From Chitinolyticbacter meiyuanensis (GTDB lineage Bacteria; Pseudomonadota; Gammaproteobacteria; Burkholderiales; Chitinibacteraceae): a stretch of DNA of 64,000 bases. The stretch is taken from assembly GCF_008033135.1 (NCBI RefSeq), contig NZ_CP041335.1:655513-719512 (forward strand), in the 5' to 3' direction. The notes below the pieces were generated by a model, which saw only the letters and a list, made by a program, of their open reading frames with translations, was not told the origin of the DNA and did not search any database. Of the stretch, positions 43,193 through 51,143 are shown piece by piece. Position 1 is the first letter of the stretch. Every line of letters starts with the position of its first letter. Made by a program: the position numbers and the translations under genes.

Positions 43193-43795
43193 TCAGATGC
43201 TGATGCGCGCCGCGGCCACCTGCCGCGACAGCGCTTCCGGATGCAGCTCGACGCTGCCCGGGTTCGGTAGATGGGCGATCAGGCGGCCGATGGCGTGGTG
43301 CAGCCGGGTGTCGATGTCCTCGCCCACCTGGTAGCTGCCGTCTTCCTGCGGCGTGAAATCGCGGTCGGTGGCGTAGACGCCGCCGACGATGTGGCGGGCT
43401 TTCAAGGCGGAGAGCACCGGTTGCAGCGCGTAGTCGACTGCCAGCAGGTGGCCGGGGCTGCCGCCGGTGGCCAGCGCCAGTGCCGCTTTCTGTTCCAGCG
43501 CGCGCTCGGGCAGGAGGTCGAGCACGGCCTTGACCGCACCGCCGTAGGCCGCCTTGTAGACCGGCGTGGCGACGACGAGGCCGTCGGCCGCGGCCAGCGT
43601 TTCATTGAAGCGGCGCACCGCTGGGCTGTCCCAGCGCGCATAGATCAGGTCGTCGCTGGGGAAGTCGGTCAGCGCGAACGACTGCGTTTCTACGCCGTAG
43701 CTGGCGAGCAGGGCACTGGCGCGATGCAGCAGCGTGCTGGAGCGGGAGCGCTGGCTGGGGCTGCCGGCAAGCAGGACGACACGAGTCATGGACAT
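43193..43795 (-). CDS. ssuE: NADPH-dependent FMN reductase SsuE
   Basis: SsuE supplies reduced FMN to SsuD. The 200-residue protein has the flavodoxin-like motifs VVLLAGSPSQRSRSSTLLHR (phosphate loop), ADGLVVATPVYKAAYGGAVK and ALALATGGSPGHLLAVDYAL. Start choice is between ATGs at 43795 and 43789; GGAG upstream fits either. It is the first gene of the sulfonate operon, with an 18-bp palindrome in its promoter region. Confidence 0.94.
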   Translation of the reverse strand: MSMTRVVLLAGSPSQRSRSSTLLHRASALLASYGVETQSFALTDFPSDDLIYARWDSPAVRRFNETLAAADGLVVATPVYKAAYGGAVKAVLDLLPERALEQKAALALATGGSPGHLLAVDYALQPVLSALKARHIVGGVYATDRDFTPQEDGSYQVGEDIDTRLHHAIGRLIAHLPNPGSVELHPEALSRQVAAARISI

Positions 43796-43837
43796 ACACT
43801 CCGGCGCGCACGGCGCAATGAAATCACCGGAGCCAAT

Positions 43838-43855
43838 ATAAAGACCCGTCTTTAT
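43838..43855. promoter_or_regulatory. 18-bp palindrome in the ssuE promoter
   Basis: ATAAAGAC-CC-GTCTTTAT has perfect 8-bp arms and a 2-base centre. On the minus strand it lies between a possible -35 (TTTTCA) and overlapping a TATATT -10 of ssuE, an operator position. The bound regulator is not known; MarR at 44020 is divergent and is one candidate, CysB/Cbl-type activators are others. Confidence 0.5.
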
Positions 43856-44019
43856 TGCTGAAAATACTTTGTAATTTGATTGATATAACAACTTGCCGCT
43901 ATTGAAACCCGCAGTGCTGATTTTTGCGCAACTCCTTGGGCGATGTCGGCAGTTGCTTGACGACCATGTCCGGCCAGAGGCGCTTGCATTTAATAATCAT
44001 GTTTATAATAATCTCGGCT

Positions 44020-44487
44020 ATGAAAACACCGGATTTCTCCCGCCGCTTCGGCTTTATCGTCAACGACGTGGCACGGCTCTATGGCCGGCGCTTCGATCAG
44101 CTTGCCCGTGCGCAGCTCGGCGTATCGCGGGCGCAATGCCGGGTGATGGGGGCGCTGCATCTGGAGCCGGGGCTGTCGCAGGCGCAGCTGGCACAGCGGC
44201 TCGACCTGACTGCAATGGCGGTGGCGCGCATCACCGACCGGATGGAAGCGGCCGGCTGGCTGCGGCGTGAACCCAGTGCGGCGGATCGGCGGGTGAACCT
44301 GCTCTACCTCAACCCGCCGGCCGAAGCGGCGTTGCAGCGCGCGATGGCAATCGGCGATGCGATGCAGCAGGAGGCACTGGCCGGCCTTGATGCCGCCGAA
44401 CAGGCGCAATTGCTCGATCTGCTGGGCCGCGCCCGCGCCAACCTTGCCGCGCTCGATCGCGACGGACCGCTTGATCACGAAGACTGA
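44020..44487 (+). CDS. MarR-family regulator
   Basis: The 155-residue protein has the MarR winged helix (SQAQLAQRLDLTAMAVARIT, wing DRMEAAGWLRREPSAADRRV) between dimerisation helices. It lies 6 bases upstream of an EmrB-type exporter and very likely represses it until a toxic ligand binds. A TATAAT -10 (44004-44009) is embedded in an AT-rich stretch just before the start, a suitable autoregulatory operator. Confidence 0.9.
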   Translation: MKTPDFSRRFGFIVNDVARLYGRRFDQLARAQLGVSRAQCRVMGALHLEPGLSQAQLAQRLDLTAMAVARITDRMEAAGWLRREPSAADRRVNLLYLNPPAEAALQRAMAIGDAMQQEALAGLDAAEQAQLLDLLGRARANLAALDRDGPLDHED

Positions 44488-44493
44488 AGCACC

Positions 44494-46038
44494 ATGAACA
44501 CCGCGCAGCATCCCACCGTCGCCCACAAGGGCATGATCACGCTGTCCATCATGCTGGCGACCATCATGCAGGCGCTGGACACCACCATCGCCAATGTGGC
44601 GCTGCCGCACATGCAAGGTGCGTTGCAGGCCTCGCAGGACCAGATCACCTGGGTGCTCACCTCGTACATCGTTGCCGCCGCCATTGCCACGCCGCTGACC
44701 GGCTGGCTATGCGGGCGCTTCGGCCGCAAGCAGGTGTTCCTGGCTGCGGTGGTCGGCTTCACGGTGGCGTCTGCGCTGTGCGGCCTCGCCGAATCGCTGA
44801 CGCAGATCGTGCTGGCGCGGCTGCTGCAGGGCGTCTTCGGCGCCGCACTGGTGCCGCTGTCGCAAGCGGTGCTGCTGGACATCAACCCGCGCGAGAAGGT
44901 GGGGCAGGCGATGGCGTTGTGGGGCGCCGGCATCATGGTCGGGCCCATCATGGGGCCGATGCTGGGCGGCTGGCTGACCGAGTACTACAACTGGCGCTGG
45001 GTGTTCTACATCAACCTGCCGGTGGGGCTTTTCGCCTTCTACGGCATCTGGCGCTATCTGCCGGACAGCCGCCCGGCGCGCACCCGGCTCGATCTGTTCG
45101 GCTTTGCCACACTGAGCCTCTCGGTCGGCTTCCTGCAGCTGTTCCTCGACCGGGGCGAGCAGCTCGACTGGTTCGCCTCGACCGAGATCCGCATCGAGGC
45201 GGTCGGCGCACTGGTGTGCTTCGCCTATTTCGTGGTCCACACCTGGACCGCCGGCGCGCAATCGTTCTTCAACCGCGCGCTGCTGCGCGATCGCAACTTC
45301 GTCACCGGGCTGGTGTTCGCCTTCATTGTCGGCGTGATCCTGTACGCGACGATGGCCTTGCTGCCCTCGCTGCTGCAGGGCCTGCTCGGCTATCCGGTGA
45401 TCGATACCGGCCTCATCACCGCACCGTCCGGCGTGGGCACCATGATCGCGATGGTGCTGGTCGGCCGGCTGATCCATCGCTTCGACATCCGCGCCATCAT
45501 GGCGCTGGGCTTTGCGCTGACCGCGTTCTCGCTGTGGCAGATGTCGACGATGACGCTGGAGATGGGCGAGAGCCTCATCGTCTGGTCCGGCTTCATCCGG
45601 GGTCTTGGCATCGGCTTCGTGTTCGTGCCGCTGTCCACTGCCACCTTCGCCACGCTGCCGGCGCAGCTACGCAACGAAGGCACCCCCATATACAGCCTGC
45701 TGCGCAATCTCGGCAGCAGCGTCGGCATCTCCATCGTGCAGGCGCTGCTGATCCAGGGCACCGGCCGTGCCCACGCCCACCTGGCCGAGCAGGTGAACCC
45801 CGCCAACCCGGCCGTACAGCAGCTGCCGGCACTGCTCGATCCGCACACGCCCCTTGGCGTTGCGCTGCTCAATGGCGAGGTGGACCGCCAGGCCGCCATG
45901 ATCGGCTACCTCGACGATTTCCACCTGATGATGTGGGTCACGCTGGCGGCGATGCCGTTGCTGCTGCTGATCCGTACGCCTGGCCGGCAGCCGGCGCAGG
46001 CCAAGGATGATGCCGTGGCGCACGCGGTGCTGGAGTAG
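44494..46038 (+). CDS. EmrB/QacA-type drug efflux transporter (DHA2 family)
   Basis: The 514-residue protein has fourteen predicted membrane segments. It carries DHA2 motifs: LDTTIANVALPHMQGALQAS (motif D1), GRFGRKQVFLAAVVGFTVAS (motif A) and GIMVGPIMGPMLGGWLTEYY (motif C). Such proton antiporters expel hydrophobic toxins. E. coli EmrB works with EmrA and TolC, but no emrA adjoins, so it either borrows an adaptor or acts alone across the inner membrane. It is in an operon with marR. Confidence 0.92.
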   Translation: MNTAQHPTVAHKGMITLSIMLATIMQALDTTIANVALPHMQGALQASQDQITWVLTSYIVAAAIATPLTGWLCGRFGRKQVFLAAVVGFTVASALCGLAESLTQIVLARLLQGVFGAALVPLSQAVLLDINPREKVGQAMALWGAGIMVGPIMGPMLGGWLTEYYNWRWVFYINLPVGLFAFYGIWRYLPDSRPARTRLDLFGFATLSLSVGFLQLFLDRGEQLDWFASTEIRIEAVGALVCFAYFVVHTWTAGAQSFFNRALLRDRNFVTGLVFAFIVGVILYATMALLPSLLQGLLGYPVIDTGLITAPSGVGTMIAMVLVGRLIHRFDIRAIMALGFALTAFSLWQMSTMTLEMGESLIVWSGFIRGLGIGFVFVPLSTATFATLPAQLRNEGTPIYSLLRNLGSSVGISIVQALLIQGTGRAHAHLAEQVNPANPAVQQLPALLDPHTPLGVALLNGEVDRQAAMIGYLDDFHLMMWVTLAAMPLLLLIRTPGRQPAQAKDDAVAHAVLE

Positions 46039-46056
46039 ACCGGCCCCGGCTGGAGC

Positions 46057-46662
46057 CTAGGCGGCCAGCGAGAGCGGCAGTGGCTCCTCGCGCAACTGCT
46101 CGCGTGCCAGCCGGCGCAGCCATTGCCGCCCCAGCGGCCACGGCCCGTGGCCGGAATCGACGTTGATATGGCCAACGCCGCGTAGCATCACCAGCCGGCT
46201 GCCCCAGGTATCGGCAAGCTGGCTGGCGCGCTCGGCACTGCACGCCTCGTCGTTGTCGCTGGCGATCAGCACCGACGGGAAATCGAGCCGGCGATGCGGC
46301 AGCGGCAAAAAGCCGCGGAATTCCACCGGCGCATGCGGCCGCGCCACATCGGCCGGCGCTACCAGCAAGGCGGCGACCACCGGGTGATGGCCGCCGGCGA
46401 GTGCCGCCCAGTGCGCAACGGTGACGCAACCGAGGCTGTGGGCAATGAGCAGCGTCGGTGCCGTCGATTCGGCGATCTTGTGTCGCAGCGCCACCACCCA
46501 GTCGGCTGCATGCGGGTGCTCCCAGTCCGCCTGCACCAGCCGCTCGCTGCCCGGATAGCGGCGGTGCCAGCGGCTTTGCCAGTGGGTGGGGCCGGAATCG
46601 CGCCAGCCCGGCACGATCAGGACCCGACCGCCTTCAGCAATGAATTGTTCGACGCTGTCCAT
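46057..46662 (-). CDS. RBBP9/YdeN-type alpha/beta hydrolase
   Basis: The 201-residue serine hydrolase has the RBBP9 (DUF1234) layout: VLIVPGWRDSGPTHWQSRWH at the start, nucleophile elbow LIAHSLGCV with Ser, Asp in LIASDNDEACS, and His in GVGHINVDSGHGPWPLG. The substrate is unknown. It is convergent with the efflux gene and lies 28 bases downstream of an EAL-domain gene on the same strand. The start at 46662 follows the family N-terminus. Confidence 0.88.
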   Translation of the reverse strand: MDSVEQFIAEGGRVLIVPGWRDSGPTHWQSRWHRRYPGSERLVQADWEHPHAADWVVALRHKIAESTAPTLLIAHSLGCVTVAHWAALAGGHHPVVAALLVAPADVARPHAPVEFRGFLPLPHRRLDFPSVLIASDNDEACSAERASQLADTWGSRLVMLRGVGHINVDSGHGPWPLGRQWLRRLAREQLREEPLPLSLAA

Positions 46663-46690
46663 CTGTCTCTCCCTGGTTCGATGTCCGCCG

Positions 46691-47497
46691 TCAATGGCGA
46701 TAGCCGGGCTCGCCCAGCAGAAAGCCCTGCAGCGCGTCCACACCGGCATCGCGGGCGATGGCGAGCTCAGTGGCGGTTTCCACGCCCTCGGCCACGATGC
46801 GTGCGCCGGTATCGCGCAGTAGCGCCACCAGCTGGCGATAGCCGCGCGCTGCCTTGTCGTCGCGACCGGCAAGGCGCAGCAGCTCGCGGTCTAGCTTCAC
46901 GTAGTCCGGCGCGGTGGCCCACAGCCGGTCGAAATTGGCATGGCCGTGGCCGAAATCGTCGAGCGCGATGCGATAGCCGCGGCTGCGGAAATTGGCCACG
47001 GCCCGGGTCAGCGCCTCGGGCTCGGCCGCGGTCACGTCGCTCTCCAGGAGCTCCAGCACCACGTCGGCAGGCTTGAAGCCCTGGCTTTCCAGAATGCGTT
47101 CGAAGTAGGCGCCATGCGCCTCCACGGCCGGCAACAGCTCGGGGTGCACGTTGAGGAACAGCGTGCGGTTGGGGCGGGCGTAGGCGGCGAAATTGATCAG
47201 GTGCAGCGTGCGGCACAGCCGGTCGAACCCCACCAGCACGTCGCTCGCGCGCGCGGCGGAGAACGCGGTTGGCGGCGCCAGCGACTTGCGCCTGAGGCTG
47301 GCACGCAGCAGCGCCTCCTCGCCCAGCACCGTGCGGCCGTCCGGCGCGAAGATGGGCTGGAACGCCGACGCCAGCCGCATGCCGAGTGCCTCGGTCACCA
47401 CGCCTTCGATGGCGTCGATGCTGAACTGGCTGCGGGGCCAGTCGCGGCGGATTTCGGGCGGGACCGGGAAGGTCGGCGGACGCAGGGTATCGTTCAT
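46691..47497 (-). CDS. EAL-domain c-di-GMP phosphodiesterase
   Basis: The 268-residue protein is a stand-alone EAL domain. Catalytic positions appear intact: EALLR at 61-65, Asn in FLNVHP (about 116), ELLE (149-152), Asp-Asp in LDDFG (180-181), Lys in VKLD (201), EGVET (237-241) and Gln in QGFLLG (257). Loop 6 reads DDFGHGHANF rather than the usual DDFGTGYSS, a deviation that can affect dimer activation. It has no membrane anchor or sensor domain. Confidence 0.9.
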   Translation of the reverse strand: MNDTLRPPTFPVPPEIRRDWPRSQFSIDAIEGVVTEALGMRLASAFQPIFAPDGRTVLGEEALLRASLRRKSLAPPTAFSAARASDVLVGFDRLCRTLHLINFAAYARPNRTLFLNVHPELLPAVEAHGAYFERILESQGFKPADVVLELLESDVTAAEPEALTRAVANFRSRGYRIALDDFGHGHANFDRLWATAPDYVKLDRELLRLAGRDDKAARGYRQLVALLRDTGARIVAEGVETATELAIARDAGVDALQGFLLGEPGYRH

Positions 47498-47587
47498 GGC
47501 AATGGCGGTGACAAAAAAGCCAGGTCAGGGCCCATTGTTGCGGGGACCCCAAGCCTGGCCTGAGTCGTGCTCCAGGAGGAAAGGCGA

Positions 47588-48226
47588 TTACAGGTTCGGT
47601 TGCGGCGTCAGGCGCAGGTAGGGGCGCACGGCGCGGTAGCCCTTGGGGAAGCGCTGGGCGATCTCGGCCTCGTCGGTGAGCGAGGGCACGATCACCACGT
47701 CGTCGCCGTGTTCCCAGTCGGCGGGCGTGGCCACCTTGTGGTATTCGGTGAGCTGCAGCGAATCGATCACGCGCAGGATCTCGTTGAAGTTGCGGCCGGT
47801 GCTGGCCGGGTAGGTCAGCGTCAGGCGGATCTTCCTGGCCGGATCGATGATGAACACCGAGCGCACGGTGGCGGTGGTCGAGGCGTTCGGATGGATCAGG
47901 TCATAGAGTTCCGACACCTTGCGGTCCGCGTCCGCCAGGATGGGGAAGTTCACCGTGGTCTCTTGCGTGTCGTTGATGTCGGCGATCCACTTCAGGTGCG
48001 ATTCGACCGGATCGACGCTGATCGCCAGCGCCTTCACGTTGCGCTTGGCGAATTCGTCCTTCAGCTTGGCGGTCTTGCCGAGCTCGGTGGTGCACACCGG
48101 GGTGAAATCGGCCGGGTGCGAGAACAGCACCACCCAGTGATCGCCGGCCCACTCGTGGAACCGGATCTCCCCTTCGGAAGATTGCTGGGTGAAGTCGGGG
48201 GCGATGTCGCCTAAACGCAAGGTCAT
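47588..48226 (-). CDS. lsfA: 1-Cys peroxiredoxin, LsfA/Prx6 type
   Basis: The 212-residue protein reduces peroxides through a single catalytic Cys (C45 in ADFTPVCTTELG) and has the long Prx6 C-terminal domain (TADWEHGDDVVIVPSL-like region and FPKGYRAVRPYLRLT). In pseudomonads the homologue LsfA is induced by sulfate starvation and is encoded beside ssu or sbp genes; here it sits next to a second sulfate-binding protein, which supports the name. AGGAG upstream fixes the ATG at 48226. Confidence 0.88.
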   Translation of the reverse strand: MTLRLGDIAPDFTQQSSEGEIRFHEWAGDHWVVLFSHPADFTPVCTTELGKTAKLKDEFAKRNVKALAISVDPVESHLKWIADINDTQETTVNFPILADADRKVSELYDLIHPNASTTATVRSVFIIDPARKIRLTLTYPASTGRNFNEILRVIDSLQLTEYHKVATPADWEHGDDVVIVPSLTDEAEIAQRFPKGYRAVRPYLRLTPQPNL

Positions 48227-48436
48227 GTCGATACTCCTGAGGATGATGCCGCGATCGCGTGAACTCGCAGCGGTAGTCAGCGAACGGTCCGAATCGAGCG
48301 AGCGATCCGGGGATCGGATGGCTTGCTCGCCCCGGCGGTTAGGAGGACGCACCGCAGCGACCGGAGTGGACTGGCTGTCCATGAGGATCGCGAGGAGCGC
48401 CCGACAACGCAGCCGGGGATGAGCAATCCATACGAT

Positions 48437-49444
48437 TTATTTGGCGTTGGCGGCCTGGATCTGGTCGAACACGCCCCCATCACTGAAGTGGGTCTTCTGC
48501 GCCTTGCCCCAGCCACCGAACAGGTCGTCGATGTCGAACAGCTTCACGTTCGGGAACTGTTTGGCGTACTTGGCATAGATGGCCTTGTCGATCGGGCGGT
48601 AGTAGTTCTTCGCGGCGATTTCCTGGCCTTCCGGCGAGTACAGGTACTTCAGGTATTCCTCGGCCACCTTGCGGGTGCCCTTCTTGTCGACCACCTTGTC
48701 GACCACGGCGACCGGCGGTTCGGCCTTGATCGACAGCGACGGTGCAACGATGTCGAACTTGTCCGGACCGAATTCCTTGACCGACAGCACGGCTTCGTTT
48801 TCCCAGGCCAGCAGCACGTCGCCCTGGCCGCGTTGGGTGAAGGTCACCGTCGAGCCGCGGGCACCGGTATCCAGGACCGGTACGTTCTTGAAGATCTTCT
48901 GCACGAACTCACGCGCCTTGGCGTCGTTGCCGCCCGGCTGCTTCAGCGCATAGCCCCACGCCGCCAGGTAGTTCCAGCGCGCACCGCCGCTGGTCTTCGG
49001 GTTCGGGGTGATCACCTTCACGTCCGCACGGATCAGGTCGTTCCAGTCCTTGATGTTCTTCGGATTGCCCTTGCGCACCAGGAACACGATGGTCGAGGTA
49101 TAGGGGCTGGCGTTGTCCGGCAGCTTCTTCTGCCAGTCGGGCGTGAGCAGCTTGCCCTTCTCGTTCAGCTCGTCGATGTCGTAGGCCAATGCCAGCGTCA
49201 CCACGTCGGCTTCCAGACCATCCAGCACCGAGCGGGCCTGCTTGCCCGAGCCGCCGTGCGACTGGCGGACGGTGACGTCGTCACCGGTCTTCTTCTTCCA
49301 GTAGGCGGAGAAGGCTTTGTTGTAATCCTGATAGAGCTCGCGGGTCGGATCGTACGACACGTTCAGGAGTTCGACCGAGGCGGCCCAGCCGCTGGCGGCG
49401 GTCAAGGCAAGAGTGACGGCGAGGACGGTTTTGCGCAGCGACAT
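48437..49444 (-). CDS. Second periplasmic sulfate-binding protein
   Basis: The 335-residue protein has a signal peptide ([20 protein letters not shown]) and the same signatures as the Sbp at 35.4 kb: [60 protein letters not shown] and [20 protein letters not shown]. No permease genes adjoin, so it must share CysTWA. It stands 210 bases upstream of the LsfA-like gene on the same strand; the gap shows several GC-rich inverted repeats but no gene. Confidence 0.93.
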   Translation of the reverse strand: MSLRKTVLAVTLALTAASGWAASVELLNVSYDPTRELYQDYNKAFSAYWKKKTGDDVTVRQSHGGSGKQARSVLDGLEADVVTLALAYDIDELNEKGKLLTPDWQKKLPDNASPYTSTIVFLVRKGNPKNIKDWNDLIRADVKVITPNPKTSGGARWNYLAAWGYALKQPGGNDAKAREFVQKIFKNVPVLDTGARGSTVTFTQRGQGDVLLAWENEAVLSVKEFGPDKFDIVAPSLSIKAEPPVAVVDKVVDKKGTRKVAEEYLKYLYSPEGQEIAAKNYYRPIDKAIYAKYAKQFPNVKLFDIDDLFGGWGKAQKTHFSDGGVFDQIQAANAK

Positions 49445-49531
49445 GTTTTTGCTCCCTGGGGTGTTTGATGCGAACGGGAGCCAGTGTGGCAGCGCGGCCT
49501 ATATTCTGTGAAATACCAATATTTTGTTTTT

Positions 49532-49879
49532 TTATGAATTTTGGAAATAAACGATCGTGTCGCGGTCCAGCGTCACATGGCAGGCCAGTCGCGGCGTGTC
49601 CGCGCGATCCGGCTGGACCAGTGGTGCATCCACCGGTAGCGCGCCACGTCGCGCCAGGACGTTGCGTTCCATCGCCGTCAAAACCATGCCATCAGGATTT
49701 ATTTCCGCATGGGAAAGGAATACCAAGCAGGTGCCGCAGGTGCCCTGGGCGCAACGCCAAGGCAGGTCCAGATGGCCATTACGGCTTTGCTCGCGCACCA
49801 CATCGATCAGTCGCTGGCCGGCGCGCACGTCCGTTTGTAAGATTTCTTCGCCGTCGCGAACAAATTTAAGGTGGATCAT
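49532..49879 (-). CDS. [2Fe-2S] plant-type ferredoxin
   Basis: The 115-residue protein has the ligand pattern C-x4-C-x2-C in WRCAQGTCGTCLVFL and the fourth Cys in RLACHV, the plant-type [2Fe-2S] fold. It also has the early strand MIHLKFVRDGEEILQTDVRA. The start at 49879 gives the family N-terminus; an upstream start adds ten unrelated residues. It lies 87 bases before the second sbp on the same strand. Its partner is not known; supply of electrons to a sulfur-starvation oxygenase is one possibility. Confidence 0.87.
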   Translation of the reverse strand: MIHLKFVRDGEEILQTDVRAGQRLIDVVREQSRNGHLDLPWRCAQGTCGTCLVFLSHAEINPDGMVLTAMERNVLARRGALPVDAPLVQPDRADTPRLACHVTLDRDTIVYFQNS

Positions 49880-49943
49880 GGATGCACATGACGGGGTGCT
49901 TGGCATAGGCTTATAGCGTCATCTTGCGCGGGCGGTGCGTTCC

Positions 49944-51143
49944 ATGATCAAGAAGATTCCAGCCACGGCACTCCGGATCGGCATGTTCGTCCACGACCTC
50001 AATGCCGGCTGGATGTCGCATCCCTTCGTGCTCTCGCAATTCAAGGTGACCACGGGCGACGAGATTGCCAAGGTGATCGGCGCCGGCATCCGCGAGCTCT
50101 ACATCGATACCGCGCGCGGGCTGGATGTGGAAGGGGCGCCGGTGCAGGCCGAGGTGGATGCGCACATCATGGATGAAATGGTGGCCGCCGTGCAAAAGCC
50201 GGCACCCGCGCGCGTCGATGCCGCGGCCGAGCTCGGCCGGGCTGGGCGGATCAAGCAGCAGGCCACCAGCGTGGTGCGTGCGATGATGCACGATGCGCGG
50301 CTCGGGCGCGCCATCGAGATCGCGCAGGCCGAGGCGGTGGTCGAGACCATCAACGAATCGGTGTTGCGCAACGGCGGCGCGCTGATCGGCCTCTTGGGCA
50401 TCAAGAACAAGGATGAATACACCTTCCTGCATTCGGTCAGCGTCTGCGCGCTGATGGTGGCGTTTGCCCGGGCGCAGGGCTTCGACGACGAGACGGTGCG
50501 CATCGCGGGTCTGGGCGCCCTGCTGCACGACACCGGCAAGATGATGGTGCCCGAGTCCATCCTCAACAAACCGGGCCGCTATACCGACGACGAGTTCGCC
50601 ATCATGAAGCGCCATCCCGAGGAGGGCTGGAAGCTGCTGCAGGCGATGCCGGGGCTGGAGGAGATGGTGCTCGACATCGCGCTGCATCACCACGAGCGCG
50701 TCGACGGCACCGGCTATCCGCACGGCCTCAAGGGTGAAGCGATCGCGCTGACCACGCAGATGTCGTCCATCGTCGATGTCTATGACGCCATCACCTCGGA
50801 TCGCTGCTACCACCGCGGCATGCCGGCGCCGGAGGGCCTGAAGAAGCTGTGGGAGTGGAGCCGCCATCATTTCGATCCACAGCTGGTACAGGCCTTCATC
50901 CGCACGCTGGGTATCTATCCGGTGGGCAGCCTGGTGCGGCTGGAATCGGGCCGGCTCGCCATCGTGATCGAGCAGAACGAAGCGCAGCTGATAAGCCCCG
51001 AGGTCAAGGTGGTGTTCTCCACCCGCTCCAACGCCTATGTGCGCCCGGAGCGGCTGGAGCTGGCGCGCAGCCAGGACCGTATCGTCGGCCACGAGGATCC
51101 CCAGCAATGGGGCATCGACGTGGCGCGTTTCCTCACCGCCTAG
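49944..51143 (+). CDS. HD-GYP c-di-GMP phosphodiesterase with DUF3391
   Basis: The 399-residue soluble protein has an N-terminal DUF3391 segment (ALRIGMFVHDLNAGWMSHPF) and an HD-GYP domain with HDTGK (about 194), HHE (about 248) and DGTGYP (about 253), all residues needed to hydrolyse c-di-GMP. The start may be the ATG at 49944 or a GTG three codons earlier. The ribosome-binding site is poor. Its stop shares CTAG with the convergent fusion gene. Confidence 0.93.
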   Translation: MIKKIPATALRIGMFVHDLNAGWMSHPFVLSQFKVTTGDEIAKVIGAGIRELYIDTARGLDVEGAPVQAEVDAHIMDEMVAAVQKPAPARVDAAAELGRAGRIKQQATSVVRAMMHDARLGRAIEIAQAEAVVETINESVLRNGGALIGLLGIKNKDEYTFLHSVSVCALMVAFARAQGFDDETVRIAGLGALLHDTGKMMVPESILNKPGRYTDDEFAIMKRHPEEGWKLLQAMPGLEEMVLDIALHHHERVDGTGYPHGLKGEAIALTTQMSSIVDVYDAITSDRCYHRGMPAPEGLKKLWEWSRHHFDPQLVQAFIRTLGIYPVGSLVRLESGRLAIVIEQNEAQLISPEVKVVFSTRSNAYVRPERLELARSQDRIVGHEDPQQWGIDVARFLTA

